Positions 19,187 to 27,911 of a stretch of DNA of 64,000 nucleotides are shown in pieces. Under the pieces are notes generated by a model. That model was not told where the DNA came from, made no database searches, and saw nothing but the letters and a program-made list of their open reading frames with translations. The position numbers and the translations under genes are program-made. Each line of letters starts with the position of its first letter. Positions within the stretch are counted from its first letter, which is position 1. Origin of the DNA: Pedobacter panaciterrae (lineage in GTDB: Bacteria; Bacteroidota; Bacteroidia; Sphingobacteriales; Sphingobacteriaceae); the NCBI RefSeq assembly GCF_001636695.1, contig NZ_LGEL01000004.1, positions 62,001-126,000 on the forward strand. Reading direction: 5' to 3'.

Positions 19187-19597
19187 ATGAAACGTAATGC
19201 AACCGCTGTTTGGAACGGCACTATTAAAGAGGGTTCAGGCAACCTTACAACCGATAGCAAAGTACTCGATAAAACTCAATATTCTTTTAATAGCCGCTTT
19301 GCTGATGGAATTGGAACAAATCCTGAAGAATTGATGGCTGCAGCCCATGCTGGTTGTTTCACTATGAAACTAAGCCTGGATTTAACCGAAGCCGGATTTA
19401 ATCCTACTTCTCTTGAAACCAAAGCCACTGTAACTTTAGATAACGGAGTTATTACTACTTCTCATTTGGTATTAAAAGCGCAAATACCTGGAATTGATGA
19501 TGCTAAGTTTCAGGAAATAGCAGCGGGATCTAAAGCTACATGTCCGGTTAGCAAAGCTTATAATGTGGAGATTAGCTTAGAGGCTTCGTTGGTTTAA
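19187..19597 (+). CDS. osmC: OsmC-type organic hydroperoxide reductase
   Basis: A 136-residue cytoplasmic thiol peroxidase. The two catalytic cysteines are visible in AAHAGCFTMKLS (about residue 57) and ATCPVSKAY (about residue 121), the typical OsmC spacing. The NPEELMAAAHAGC block is diagnostic for the OsmC branch as opposed to Ohr. It reduces organic hydroperoxides using dihydrolipoyl-type thiols. A strong terminator follows immediately. Length is normal and the start follows an A/T-rich leader. Confidence 0.93.
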   Translation: MKRNATAVWNGTIKEGSGNLTTDSKVLDKTQYSFNSRFADGIGTNPEELMAAAHAGCFTMKLSLDLTEAGFNPTSLETKATVTLDNGVITTSHLVLKAQIPGIDDAKFQEIAAGSKATCPVSKAYNVEISLEASLV

Positions 19598-19622
19598 TGA
19601 ACTTTTAGGTAAACTTATTCCT

Positions 19623-19661
19623 AAATCCTCCTCTTTAGTTAATAAATAGGAGGATTTTTTT
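19623..19661 (+). terminator. Rho-independent terminator after osmC
   Basis: Perfect 10-bp stem AAATCCTCCT/AGGAGGATTT with a 15-base loop, followed directly by a run of T. It separates osmC from the proBA operon. Confidence 0.9.
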
Positions 19662-19694
19662 ATTTTATAGTTACGAGATACGCAGTAATTTATC

Positions 19695-19702
19695 TATTTT
19701 CG
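19695..19702 (+). promoter_or_regulatory. Candidate -7 box of the proBA operon
   Basis: TATTTTCG, one change from the TAnnTTTG consensus, lies 34 bases before the proB start, just downstream of the osmC terminator. The same octamer is seen upstream of the esterase gene at 2495. Confidence 0.4.
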
Positions 19703-19736
19703 AATTTTAGCGCCAAATAAACCATAACGACCACAA

Positions 19737-20771
19737 ATGACCAAGTCTATACTTGTTTTGAAATTAGGTTCTGCTTCCATTACTACCTCTAAAGGGGAAA
19801 TTGATGAAGCAATTATTGCTGACATCACTCGTCAGGTAGCAGAACTAGCTGTTAATCACCATTTAATATTGGTTTCCTCGGGTGCTGTTGCCGCCGGAAA
19901 GAAATATATAAAGAATTATAAAGGCAAAATCAGTGAAAGAAAAGCAGCTGCTTCAATAGGTAATCCTTTACTGTTAAGCACTTATTCAAAACATTTTAAA
20001 CCCTATAATATTTCTATTGCCCAAAGCTTGTGCGAAAGACAGCACTTTTCTCATAGAACTCAGTTTCTTCAACTAAAGGAGACTTACGAGGAATTATGGA
20101 AAAATGGTGTTATTCCAATTGCCAATGAAAATGATGTAGTAAGTAATTTAGAATTAAAGTTCTCTGATAATGATGAACTTGCTACTTTATTAGGAGTAGG
20201 TTTTGGTGCTTCGCTTATCCTTTTGGGCACATCGGTTCCCGGTGTTCTGGACAAGGAAGGAAATGTAATCAATAAAATAGAATCTATAAATAACGATGTT
20301 TTCTCTTTAGCGAACAAGAATACTTCGGAAGTTGGATTGGGCGGTATGATTTCCAAACTTACTTTTGCAAACCTTGCCTCTACAATGGGAATTAAGGTGG
20401 TTATTTTTGGTGTTAGAACACCAGATGGCATACTTAAAGCCGCAAAAGGAGAGTCTGGAACAATTTGTACACCAAAGGATTGTTCTATATCTGCAAGAAA
20501 TAAGTGGCTGGCAAGCGGAAGCCTGGTAACTGGCCGGCTTATGGTTGACGCAGGTGCCAGCGAAGCAATCAGAAAAAGAAAAAGCTTGCTCGCTGTCGGC
20601 GTAAAATCTATTAAAGTGAATTTCGCTAACGGCGAAATATTTGAAATTATTGACGAAGAAAATAACATTGTAGCCGTAGCTCTGGCTAAGGTTTCGTCGG
20701 ATACAATTAGTAAGAACTCTAAACAACACAACCTGGAGATAGCCAATGCCAGTGATATTGTAATATTATAA
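19737..20771 (+). CDS. proB: Glutamate 5-kinase
   Basis: First enzyme of proline synthesis: phosphorylates glutamate to gamma-glutamyl phosphate in the cytoplasm. The amino-acid-kinase domain shows VLKLGSASI (residues 6-14), LVSSGAVAAGKK (about 45-56), PIANENDVV and FSDNDELATLLG (about 140-155). A C-terminal PUA domain (from about residue 262, ARNKWLASGSLVTGRLMVDAGA) is present. At 344 residues it is close to the usual length. proA follows after 2 bases, so the two are translationally coupled. Confidence 0.95.
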   Translation: MTKSILVLKLGSASITTSKGEIDEAIIADITRQVAELAVNHHLILVSSGAVAAGKKYIKNYKGKISERKAAASIGNPLLLSTYSKHFKPYNISIAQSLCERQHFSHRTQFLQLKETYEELWKNGVIPIANENDVVSNLELKFSDNDELATLLGVGFGASLILLGTSVPGVLDKEGNVINKIESINNDVFSLANKNTSEVGLGGMISKLTFANLASTMGIKVVIFGVRTPDGILKAAKGESGTICTPKDCSISARNKWLASGSLVTGRLMVDAGASEAIRKRKSLLAVGVKSIKVNFANGEIFEIIDEENNIVAVALAKVSSDTISKNSKQHNLEIANASDIVIL

Positions 20772-20773
20772 GT

Positions 20774-22027
20774 ATGATAATGGAATCAATAGAAGACCAG
20801 TTAATTAGTGCACAAAATGCCAAAAAATCTATATCAACGCTCAGCGATAAGGATAAACAAGGCATAATCAACCAAATTGCACAAATTATTTCTGAGAGAA
20901 AAGAAGACATCATTGCTGAGAATTTAAAAGACCTGGAGAAGATGTCTGACGCTGACCCAAAAAAGGATCGTCTTCTATTAAATGCTGAACGGATTGTTGA
21001 GCTTAGCAAAAGCCTGATTGATGTTTCAAATCTGGAAGACCCTACAAACAAGATTCTTTCTGAAAAGACAATTGCCAACGGACTTTTCATTCAAAAAAGA
21101 ACCGTTCCGCTTGGTGTTGTTGGGGTAATTTATGAGTCGAGACCAAACGTAACGCTTGATGTTGCTGCTTTATGCATCAGATCAGGAAATGTTTGTTTGC
21201 TTAGGGGAGGACAAGATGCCTATCACACTAACCTTTTTGTTGTTTCTCTAATACAGCAGGTTCTTGCAGAAAATAACCTTGACATCAATATTGTACAGCA
21301 GTTACCGGCAGAAAGAAAATACATTCTGGATATTCTAACAGCGGAGAAATACATAGATGTAATTATTCCCAGAGGCTCTAATCATCTTATTGAATTTGTT
21401 CGCAAAAATGCTTTAGTACCTGTGATAGAAACGGGAGCTGGAGTTTGTCATACTTACGTTGAGGAGTCGGCCATACTTGATGATGCTGTTAATATTGTTG
21501 TAAACGCTAAAGTTTCCAGACCTTCTGTTTGCAATGCGTTAGACACTGTTTTGGTTGATAGCGCAGTTGCACAGCCATTTCTTGAAAAGCTTGGGCCATT
21601 GCTGGTCAGACATAATGTTGAAATATTTGCTGATGCTGGTTCCTACAAGATTTTAAAAGAGCAGAACTATCCTATGCTTAATGAAGCTGAGCCTGAAGAT
21701 TTTGGAAGAGAGTTCCTTGATTTTAAGTGTTCTGTGAAGATTGTGGATAGTACTGATGAAGCACTGGATCATATTGCAAAGTTCTCTTCAAAGCACTCTG
21801 AAGCAATTATAACTCAAAATGCTGTTAAAACAGAGTTGTTTCTGAATCAAGTAGATGCAGCTGTAGTTTACCTAAATGCTTCAACCAGATTTACTGACGG
21901 ACAAGTTTTTGGCTTAGGTGCTGAAATTGGCATATCTACCCAGAAATTACATGCCAGAGGACCTTTTGCCCTTGAAAAACTAGTTACAGAAAAATGGATT
22001 GTTAAAGGTGAGGGACAAGTAAGATGA
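20774..22027 (+). CDS. proA: Glutamate-5-semialdehyde dehydrogenase
   Basis: Second proline-synthesis enzyme: reduces gamma-glutamyl phosphate to glutamate semialdehyde with NADPH. It has the aldehyde-dehydrogenase fold with PLGVVGVIYESRPNVT (about residues 112-127), the catalytic Cys in KVSRPSVCNALDTVLV (about 250-265) and FTDGQVFGLGAEIGIST near the C-terminus. The 417-residue length is standard. Start could be the first or third codon (MIM). Its stop overlaps the start of the LacI gene by four bases. Confidence 0.95.
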   Translation: MIMESIEDQLISAQNAKKSISTLSDKDKQGIINQIAQIISERKEDIIAENLKDLEKMSDADPKKDRLLLNAERIVELSKSLIDVSNLEDPTNKILSEKTIANGLFIQKRTVPLGVVGVIYESRPNVTLDVAALCIRSGNVCLLRGGQDAYHTNLFVVSLIQQVLAENNLDINIVQQLPAERKYILDILTAEKYIDVIIPRGSNHLIEFVRKNALVPVIETGAGVCHTYVEESAILDDAVNIVVNAKVSRPSVCNALDTVLVDSAVAQPFLEKLGPLLVRHNVEIFADAGSYKILKEQNYPMLNEAEPEDFGREFLDFKCSVKIVDSTDEALDHIAKFSSKHSEAIITQNAVKTELFLNQVDAAVVYLNASTRFTDGQVFGLGAEIGISTQKLHARGPFALEKLVTEKWIVKGEGQVR

Positions 22028-23040
22028 AACCAGCATCAATAAAAGACATCGCTAACAAGGCCAATGTATCTATTACAACTGTATCCTTTATCCTGAATGG
22101 TAAAGCTGAGCAAATGCGCATTAGCAAAGGTGTTATTGAAAGAGTTAATACTATAATTAAAGAGTGTGACTTTAAACCTAATCAGGTAGCACGAAGTTTA
22201 AGAACAGGAAATACGCAAACAATAGGCCTTATAGTTGAGGATATCTCCAACCCATTCTTTGCCAGTATTGCGAGAAAGATAGAAGATAAAGCTTATAAAA
22301 AAGGTTATAAAATCAGTTACTCGAGTACTGAGAATGACCCGATTAAGGCCAAGGAACTAATAGAGATGTTTAAGTCCAGACAAGTGGACGCTTATATTAT
22401 TGCACCAGTGCCGGGCATTGAAGAGGAAATTAAACAGTTACTCGCTGAACGTATTCCTGTGGTAATATTTGACAGGAACCTTCCTGATATGGAGGTTAAC
22501 TGTGTAGTTGTAGATAACTTTAATGGCACCTACATTGCTACAAAACACCTTATAGACAGTGGTAAAAAGAACATCGCTTTTGTAACTGTAGATTTGAATG
22601 TAGACCAGATAAACAATCGTTTTCTTGGATATGAAAGTGCGCTTCAGAACCATGGCATCCAGTTTAATAAAGATATTTATACTGAGATTCCATTTGATAG
22701 CACTGAAGACAATACTACAGCGTTGTTAATGCTTATGTTTGAGAATAATCCTGAAATTGATGCGGTATTTTTCTCAACCAATTACCTGGCAATTAAAGGC
22801 TTATTGGTTTTAAAATTGATCAGTAAAGAAATCAATGAAAATTTCAGTATTGTGGCTTTTGATGACCATGATGTATTTAAGCTACATACGCCACCAATTA
22901 GTGTTGTAGATCAGCCAATTGAAGATATGGCCGAGAAGATCATTGATGTACTTTTAAATGAGCTTGCCTCGGCCAATAATATTCTGATAAAAAATGAGGC
23001 TTGTAAAGTTATTTTACAGCCTAAATTTATAAAAAGATAA
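22024..23040 (+). CDS. LacI-family transcriptional regulator coupled to proBA
   Basis: A 338-residue regulator. The N-terminal helix-turn-helix is classic LacI (IKDIANKANVSITTVSFILN, residues 5-24), with the hinge helix NQVARSLRTG. The rest is a periplasmic-binding-protein-like effector domain (TIGLIVEDISNPFFASI start). The ATG overlaps the proA stop (ATGA), so it is translated from the proBA message. LacI proteins usually bind sugars or nucleobases, and its target here is unknown. A bidirectional terminator lies at its end. Confidence 0.93.
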   Translation: MKPASIKDIANKANVSITTVSFILNGKAEQMRISKGVIERVNTIIKECDFKPNQVARSLRTGNTQTIGLIVEDISNPFFASIARKIEDKAYKKGYKISYSSTENDPIKAKELIEMFKSRQVDAYIIAPVPGIEEEIKQLLAERIPVVIFDRNLPDMEVNCVVVDNFNGTYIATKHLIDSGKKNIAFVTVDLNVDQINNRFLGYESALQNHGIQFNKDIYTEIPFDSTEDNTTALLMLMFENNPEIDAVFFSTNYLAIKGLLVLKLISKEINENFSIVAFDDHDVFKLHTPPISVVDQPIEDMAEKIIDVLLNELASANNILIKNEACKVILQPKFIKR

Positions 23041-23067
23041 TCTAGAGGTTATTTTAAACCTCTAGAT
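23040..23067. terminator. Bidirectional terminator between lacI-type gene and phosphosugar mutase
   Basis: Perfect 11-bp stem ATCTAGAGGTT/AACCTCTAGAT with a 6-base loop. The plus-strand gene stops at 23040 and the minus-strand stop codon lies in the loop, so it serves both convergent genes. Confidence 0.85.
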
Positions 23068-24787
23068 CATTCATGATAGCTTTTACTTTCGCGCTAAGCT
23101 CAGCATCGGCAGCCTTAAAGCCTGCTTTATCTTTAAGTGGTGCATTTACACTGCAATAGAATTTAATTTTGGGTTCGGTACCTGAGGGTCTGGCTGAAAT
23201 AATACTTCCATCTTCGGTAATAAACTGAAGCACATCAGATTTAGGAAGTTCCAATGCTTTCTTCTCGTTTGCAATTAGATCTGTTTCTATACCCAATTCA
23301 TAATCTTTTAAGGTTGCAACTTTAGAACCACCAAGTGTAAGAGGAGGGTTGTTTCTGAATTTTTCCATCATCGCTTTAATTTCTTCAGCTCCGGTTTTAC
23401 CTTTTTTAGTTATAGATACCAACTCTTCTTTATACAGACCATAATTTACATACATATCAAGCATAGCGTTGTATAAGCTACTGCCTTTATCTTTGTAGAA
23501 AGCAGTCATTTCAGCTATAAAAGCACATGATACCACTGCATCTTTGTCTCTAACAAGTTCACCGATAAGGTAACCATAGCTCTCTTCGCCACCCCCTATA
23601 AAGGTTTTTTTACCTTCAAGACTTGTCATTAACTGACCGATCCATTTAAAGCCGGTTAAAGTATTGTAATAGGTAACGTTCTTTGCTTTGGCTATTGTTT
23701 CAATTAAATTAGAAGTTACAATAGTTTTAACAATATACTGCTCTCCTGTAAGCTTACCTTTTTCTTCCCATGCACTTAGCAGGTAGTTGATGAGTAAACT
23801 TCCTGTTTGGTTTCCGTTTAAGAGTACAAATTCACCATCATTATTTTTAACAGCAATACCCACTCTGTCGGCATCCGGATCGGTAGCTAAAACAAGGTCA
23901 GCGTCTATTTCCTGAGCTTTTTTAAGCGCAAGTGTTAGTGCTTCTTTTTCTTCAGGATTTGGATATACTACAGTCGGGAAATTACCATCAGGAGTGCTCT
24001 GTTCTTCGACCAAAGTTAAATTGGTAAAACCGAATTGCTCAAGAGCCCTAGGGACTAAGGTAATACCGGTTCCGTGGATAGGAGAGTATACAATTTTAAG
24101 GTCTTTCTGACGGGCAATAGCTTCTGGAGATACCGAAAGCTCAGTGATTTTATCAAGATAAAGCTGATCAATTTCTTCTCCGATCAATTCAACATTGGCA
24201 TCGATCCGGTTAAATTTAACCTCATCAATACTCTTAATATTAGCCACCTCGTCCATAACAAGCGTATCATCGGGAGCAGTGAATTGTCCACCATCAGCAC
24301 CGTATGCTTTATAACCGTTATATTCCTTTGGATTATGAGAAGCAGTAAGCATTACACCACTTCGGCAACCCAGTTCGCGAATTGCAAAAGATAATTCCGG
24401 TGTAGGTCTTAATGCTTTGAAAAAGTAAACGAAAATACCATTTGCAGAAAATACGTCAGCAGTGATTTTTGCAAAATAATCTGAATTGTTACGGCTATCG
24501 TGCGCTATAGCAACTTTAACCTTTTCACCCGGATATTTTTTAAGCAGATAATTACATAAACCCTGTGTGGCGGTTCCAATCGTATATTGATTGATCCTGT
24601 TAGATCCTGCACCCATTATGCCACGTAAACCTCCGGTACCAAATTCCAGACTTCTGTAAAAAGAATCTGTAAGCTCAGTAAAGGCTTCCTTATCTAGCAA
24701 TTGCTGTATTTCTTGCTTAGTTTTTTCGTCGTAATTACCATTAAGCCATTCATTTATGGTATTTAATGTTGCTGCTTCTAATTGCAT
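23054..24787 (-). CDS. Phosphoglucomutase/phosphomannomutase family enzyme
   Basis: A 577-residue cytoplasmic alpha-D-phosphohexomutase, interconverting sugar 1- and 6-phosphates. All four active-site loops are present: TASHNPKEYNGYK with the phosphoserine (about residues 144-156), DPDADRVG for the metal (about 301-308), GGEESYGY for sugar recognition (about 395), and RPSGTEPKIKFY for phosphate (about 545). The length matches the PgcA/phosphoglucomutase-2 branch of Bacteroidota rather than the short ManB type. It is transcribed alone. Confidence 0.92.
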   Translation of the reverse strand: MQLEAATLNTINEWLNGNYDEKTKQEIQQLLDKEAFTELTDSFYRSLEFGTGGLRGIMGAGSNRINQYTIGTATQGLCNYLLKKYPGEKVKVAIAHDSRNNSDYFAKITADVFSANGIFVYFFKALRPTPELSFAIRELGCRSGVMLTASHNPKEYNGYKAYGADGGQFTAPDDTLVMDEVANIKSIDEVKFNRIDANVELIGEEIDQLYLDKITELSVSPEAIARQKDLKIVYSPIHGTGITLVPRALEQFGFTNLTLVEEQSTPDGNFPTVVYPNPEEKEALTLALKKAQEIDADLVLATDPDADRVGIAVKNNDGEFVLLNGNQTGSLLINYLLSAWEEKGKLTGEQYIVKTIVTSNLIETIAKAKNVTYYNTLTGFKWIGQLMTSLEGKKTFIGGGEESYGYLIGELVRDKDAVVSCAFIAEMTAFYKDKGSSLYNAMLDMYVNYGLYKEELVSITKKGKTGAEEIKAMMEKFRNNPPLTLGGSKVATLKDYELGIETDLIANEKKALELPKSDVLQFITEDGSIISARPSGTEPKIKFYCSVNAPLKDKAGFKAADAELSAKVKAIMNDLEV

Positions 24788-25055
24788 AGTTTATGATGTA
24801 TTTTTTAAGATATCTTAATGAAAAACAGTAATATGGTTGCGAAGTTTTACCAGATAAACGTACTTCTTACAATATTCCAAATTTTATTTCGTGAATATCA
24901 TGATTATTAGCGCCGTTTTCTTTAATTTCACGCCCTAATATAAGTATATAACCAATTTGATTGAAATAATATTAACCTTTAAAATTTAAATAACTAATAA
25001 TGAAACCATCAGGATTTTATTGATGGGATTATTACCAAAAACAATTTATAAAACT

Positions 25056-26369
25056 ATGAGAATATTAAAGTTTGGAGGAACTTCTGTAGGAAGCCCTGAG
25101 CGGATGAAAAAATTGCTGGATATTATTAATCCGGCAGAAGAACAAATTGTAGTGCTTTCAGCAGTGTCTGGCACAACCAACAGTTTAGTAGAAATTTCAG
25201 CCAAACTTTTAAAGGAAGATAAACAGGCTGCGTTAAGTCTTATTAACGCATTGAATCAGAAATATAATGAATTTGTGATTGAACTTTTACCTGAAGGCGA
25301 TTTTCGTGCACAAGGACAGGAAGTGGTAAATTATCACTTTAACTTCCTTGAAACATTGGTAAATGATCTTTTCACACCAATTGAGGAGAAAGTAGTATTG
25401 GCTCAGGGTGAATTATTATCAACCACGCTATACCATATCTATTTAAAATCGATAGGTATTCCATCTGTTTTGCTACCTGCTTTAGATTTCATGAAAACTG
25501 ATGAGGACAATGAACCTGATGTTCCTTATACAACCAGACATTTACAGCCTATATTAGATCAGAATAAAGGAAATAAGCTATTCATTACACAAGGATTTAT
25601 TTGCAGAAACAGCTTTGGTGAAGTAGATAACCTTAGACGTGGTGGCAGTGATTATACTGCATCGTTAATAGGAGCTGCGATTTTGGCTGAGGAAGTTCAG
25701 ATCTGGACTGATATTGATGGTATGCACAATAACGATCCAAGGATAGTTAAAGGAACTAAACCAATTTCTCAGCTTTCTTTTGATGAAGCAGCTGAATTGG
25801 CTTATTTTGGAGCAAAAATATTGCATCCGCAATCGGTTTTCCCGGCACAGAAATATAAGATTCCTGTAAGGTTGTTAAATACAATGGAGCCAACTGCTGC
25901 AGGTACCTTGATTACTAATGATAGCGAAAAAGGTAAAATTAAATCTATTGCTGCTAAAGATGGTATCACTGCAATTAAGATCCACTCTAGCAGAATGTTG
26001 CTGGCGTATGGTTTCTTAAGACGTGTTTTTGAAATATTTGAGCGTTATAAAACTCCGATCGATATGATCACTACTTCTGAAGTAGCTGTTTCTGTAACTG
26101 TTGATTTTACTGATAATCTGGATAAGATTATTGAAGAACTGCATGACTTTGGTAGTGTAGAGGTTGATACCGATCAATCAATAGTATGTGTTGTAGGTGA
26201 TTTTAGCGCTGAGAAGCATGGTTACGCTGCCCGTGTGCTGGATTCTATTAAACACATTCCGGTACGTATGATCTCTTACGGTGGTAGTAGCTATAACATT
26301 TCGTTATTAATAAATACAACTGACAAAACTGAGGCATTAAAAAGCTTGCATAACCGCTTATTCGAATAA
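25056..26369 (+). CDS. lysC: Aspartate kinase
   Basis: Commits aspartate to the lysine/threonine/methionine pathway by forming aspartyl phosphate. The kinase domain begins directly at the chosen start (MRILKFGGTSVGSPERM). An upstream ATG at 25020 would add 12 residues not typical of the family, so 25056 is preferred. Other marks are LRRGGSDYTASLIGAAI, WTDIDGMHNNDPR and two C-terminal ACT domains (from about residue 300), which imply feedback control by an amino acid. At 437 residues it is a monofunctional kinase without homoserine dehydrogenase. Confidence 0.93.
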   Translation: MRILKFGGTSVGSPERMKKLLDIINPAEEQIVVLSAVSGTTNSLVEISAKLLKEDKQAALSLINALNQKYNEFVIELLPEGDFRAQGQEVVNYHFNFLETLVNDLFTPIEEKVVLAQGELLSTTLYHIYLKSIGIPSVLLPALDFMKTDEDNEPDVPYTTRHLQPILDQNKGNKLFITQGFICRNSFGEVDNLRRGGSDYTASLIGAAILAEEVQIWTDIDGMHNNDPRIVKGTKPISQLSFDEAAELAYFGAKILHPQSVFPAQKYKIPVRLLNTMEPTAAGTLITNDSEKGKIKSIAAKDGITAIKIHSSRMLLAYGFLRRVFEIFERYKTPIDMITTSEVAVSVTVDFTDNLDKIIEELHDFGSVEVDTDQSIVCVVGDFSAEKHGYAARVLDSIKHIPVRMISYGGSSYNISLLINTTDKTEALKSLHNRLFE

Positions 26370-26546
26370 TTATCTTCGCCTAAGCCAAAAGATAATACCA
26401 GCTATAATGAAAACGAGTGCGATGAAGAGACGATTTCTTCTTTCGTACTCTTTTCTACTGATTTTCTGCTTTTTATAGTCGAAATGATTACCAAAGTAGA
26501 TCAGGCCCAAAACAATAATAACAATTATAAAAAGATATTTAAACAT
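26370..26546 (-). CDS. 58-residue two-helix membrane protein between lysC and lysA
   Basis: This small minus-strand frame fills the lysC-lysA gap exactly: its stop abuts the lysC stop and its ATG (26544-26546) is one base from the lysA ATG (26548). The product has two hydrophobic helices (about residues 4-18, YLFIIVIIVLGLIYF, and 40-55, LFIALVFIIAGIIFWL). They are joined by a highly basic loop, and the protein ends in WLRRR. It looks like a genuine small inner-membrane protein with both ends on the same side. No family is recognised. Expression is unproven, and the lysA promoter would have to lie inside it if lysA has its own. Confidence 0.6.
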   Translation of the reverse strand: MFKYLFIIVIIVLGLIYFGNHFDYKKQKISRKEYERRNRLFIALVFIIAGIIFWLRRR

Positions 26547-26547
26547 T

Positions 26548-27705
26548 ATGTTTTCTGATAAAGATATATCGCACTTCGCAAATTTAGAAACACCTTTCTA
26601 TTACTACGATCTTACTTTGCTGCAAAAAACGCTGAGTACATGTGCCGATGCCGCTAAGTTATATAATTTTCATGTGCACTATGCCATGAAAGCAAACTTC
26701 AATCAGCGGGTTTTAGAAAAAATAAAGGCTGTGGGTTTTGGAGCAGATTGCGTTAGTGGAGGCGAAGTGAGCAAAGCAATTGAAATTGGCTTTCGGAAAG
26801 ATAAGATAGTTTTTGCCGGTGTTGGTAAATCTGATAAGGAAATTAACGGTGCTTTGGACAATGATATTTTCTGCTTCAATGTGGAATCTATTCAGGAACT
26901 TGAAGTTATTAATGAATTAGCGGGCAAGAAGAATAAAAAAGCCAGAGTTGCTATACGTATTAATCCAAATGTTGATGCGCACACACATCATAACATTACT
27001 ACCGGATTGGATGAGAATAAGTTTGGCATAAATTCATGGGATTTACCTGTATGTGCAGAGACTTTAAAGAAATCTCCTAATCTTGAGTTTATAGGTATTC
27101 ATTTCCATATCGGTTCTCAAATAACCAATCTTGATGTATACAAAAACCTTTGTGTACGTGTAAATGAGTTTGCAGCATGGTTCGAGGAAAGAGGTTTTAC
27201 TGTAAAGGTGTTAAATGTTGGTGGTGGCTTAGGGATTGATTACCATAATCCTGAGCAGCAGATTCCTGATTTCAACTCTTATTTTAAAATATTCAATGAT
27301 TTCCTTAATGTAAGATCAAATCAGGAAGTTCATTTTGAATTAGGCCGTGCTTTGGTAGGACAGTCTTCTTCATTGATAAGCAAGGTGTTGTATGTAAAGA
27401 ATGGAAAGAAAAAAAACTTCATTATTCTTGATGCAGGTATGACTGAGTTAATGAGACCAGCGCTTTATCAGGCTTACCATAAAATTTCTAATATCTCAAG
27501 ATCATCCGAAGCCAAAACTGTAAAGTATGATGTTGTTGGACCTATTTGTGAAAGCACTGATTGTTTTGGCAAAGAGGTAGAATTGCCAGGAACACTTCGC
27601 GGGGATCTTATTGCTTTAAATAGTACCGGTGCTTATGGAGAGGTAATGGCTTCGCATTACAATTTAAGAGAGAATATTGTGTCTGTTTACAATACAGATA
27701 TTTAA
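26548..27705 (+). CDS. lysA: Diaminopimelate decarboxylase
   Basis: Last step of lysine synthesis: PLP-dependent decarboxylation of meso-diaminopimelate. The PLP lysine is in HYAMKANFN (about residues 44-52). Substrate and cofactor loops include FIGIHFHIGSQ (about 185), NVGGGLGIDY and ELGRALVGQS. The active-site Cys of the partner subunit is in GPICESTDCFGKE (about 332), and the C-terminal Tyr in GAYGEVMASHYN. The 385-residue length is typical for this branch. It sits with lysC but is separated from it by an antisense small gene. Confidence 0.93.
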   Translation: MFSDKDISHFANLETPFYYYDLTLLQKTLSTCADAAKLYNFHVHYAMKANFNQRVLEKIKAVGFGADCVSGGEVSKAIEIGFRKDKIVFAGVGKSDKEINGALDNDIFCFNVESIQELEVINELAGKKNKKARVAIRINPNVDAHTHHNITTGLDENKFGINSWDLPVCAETLKKSPNLEFIGIHFHIGSQITNLDVYKNLCVRVNEFAAWFEERGFTVKVLNVGGGLGIDYHNPEQQIPDFNSYFKIFNDFLNVRSNQEVHFELGRALVGQSSSLISKVLYVKNGKKKNFIILDAGMTELMRPALYQAYHKISNISRSSEAKTVKYDVVGPICESTDCFGKEVELPGTLRGDLIALNSTGAYGEVMASHYNLRENIVSVYNTDI

Positions 27706-27724
27706 CAATAGATTGTTAGTAGTA

Positions 27725-27786
27725 ATAGTCGATTGTTTTAGTAATAATGGCTTTTTTAGTAAATAGTCGATTGTTTTAGTAATAAT
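27725..27786 (+). repeat. Two direct 24-bp repeats after lysA
   Basis: An identical 24-base unit beginning ATAGTCGATTGTTTTAG occurs at 27725-27748 and 27763-27786, 38 bases apart. A weaker partial copy starts near 27711. The second copy also forms the hairpin listed next. Confidence 0.7.
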
Positions 27787-27794
27787 CGACTATT
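27762..27794 (+). terminator. Hairpin downstream of lysA
   Basis: Perfect 11-bp stem AATAGTCGATT/AATCGACTATT with an 11-base loop, 57 bases after the lysA stop. It is A/T-rich and lacks a strong T run, so it may be a weak terminator or an RNA-stabilising hairpin. Confidence 0.45.
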
Positions 27795-27805
27795 ATTAAA
27801 GCAGT

Positions 27806-27896
27806 CGTCATCTCGACGATAGGAGAGATCTCTTGAACATAAAATGGCCATGAAGTTTGACATAACCAAGAGATTTCTCCTATCGTCGAAATGACG
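27806..27896. repeat. Dispersed palindromic repeat, copy B
   Basis: A 91-base element with arms of about 30 bp that pair with only two mismatches, ends CGTCATCTCGA and (complement) TCGAAATGACG. The interior arm sequence CGATAGGAGA differs from copies A and D but is matched in the opposite arm. It lies between the convergent lysA and SRPBCC genes. Confidence 0.9.
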
Positions 27897-27911
27897 GCGT
27901 ACAGTAAATTT

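Noticed and set aside
20084-20746. 220-codon minus-strand frame inside proB
   Set aside because: Antisense shadow of proB with no family features.
24788-25055. Lysine riboswitch or leader peptide before lysC
   Set aside because: No lysine-riboswitch-like architecture recognised. A seven-codon frame at 25000 (MKPSGFY) contains one Lys only and no attenuator stem follows.
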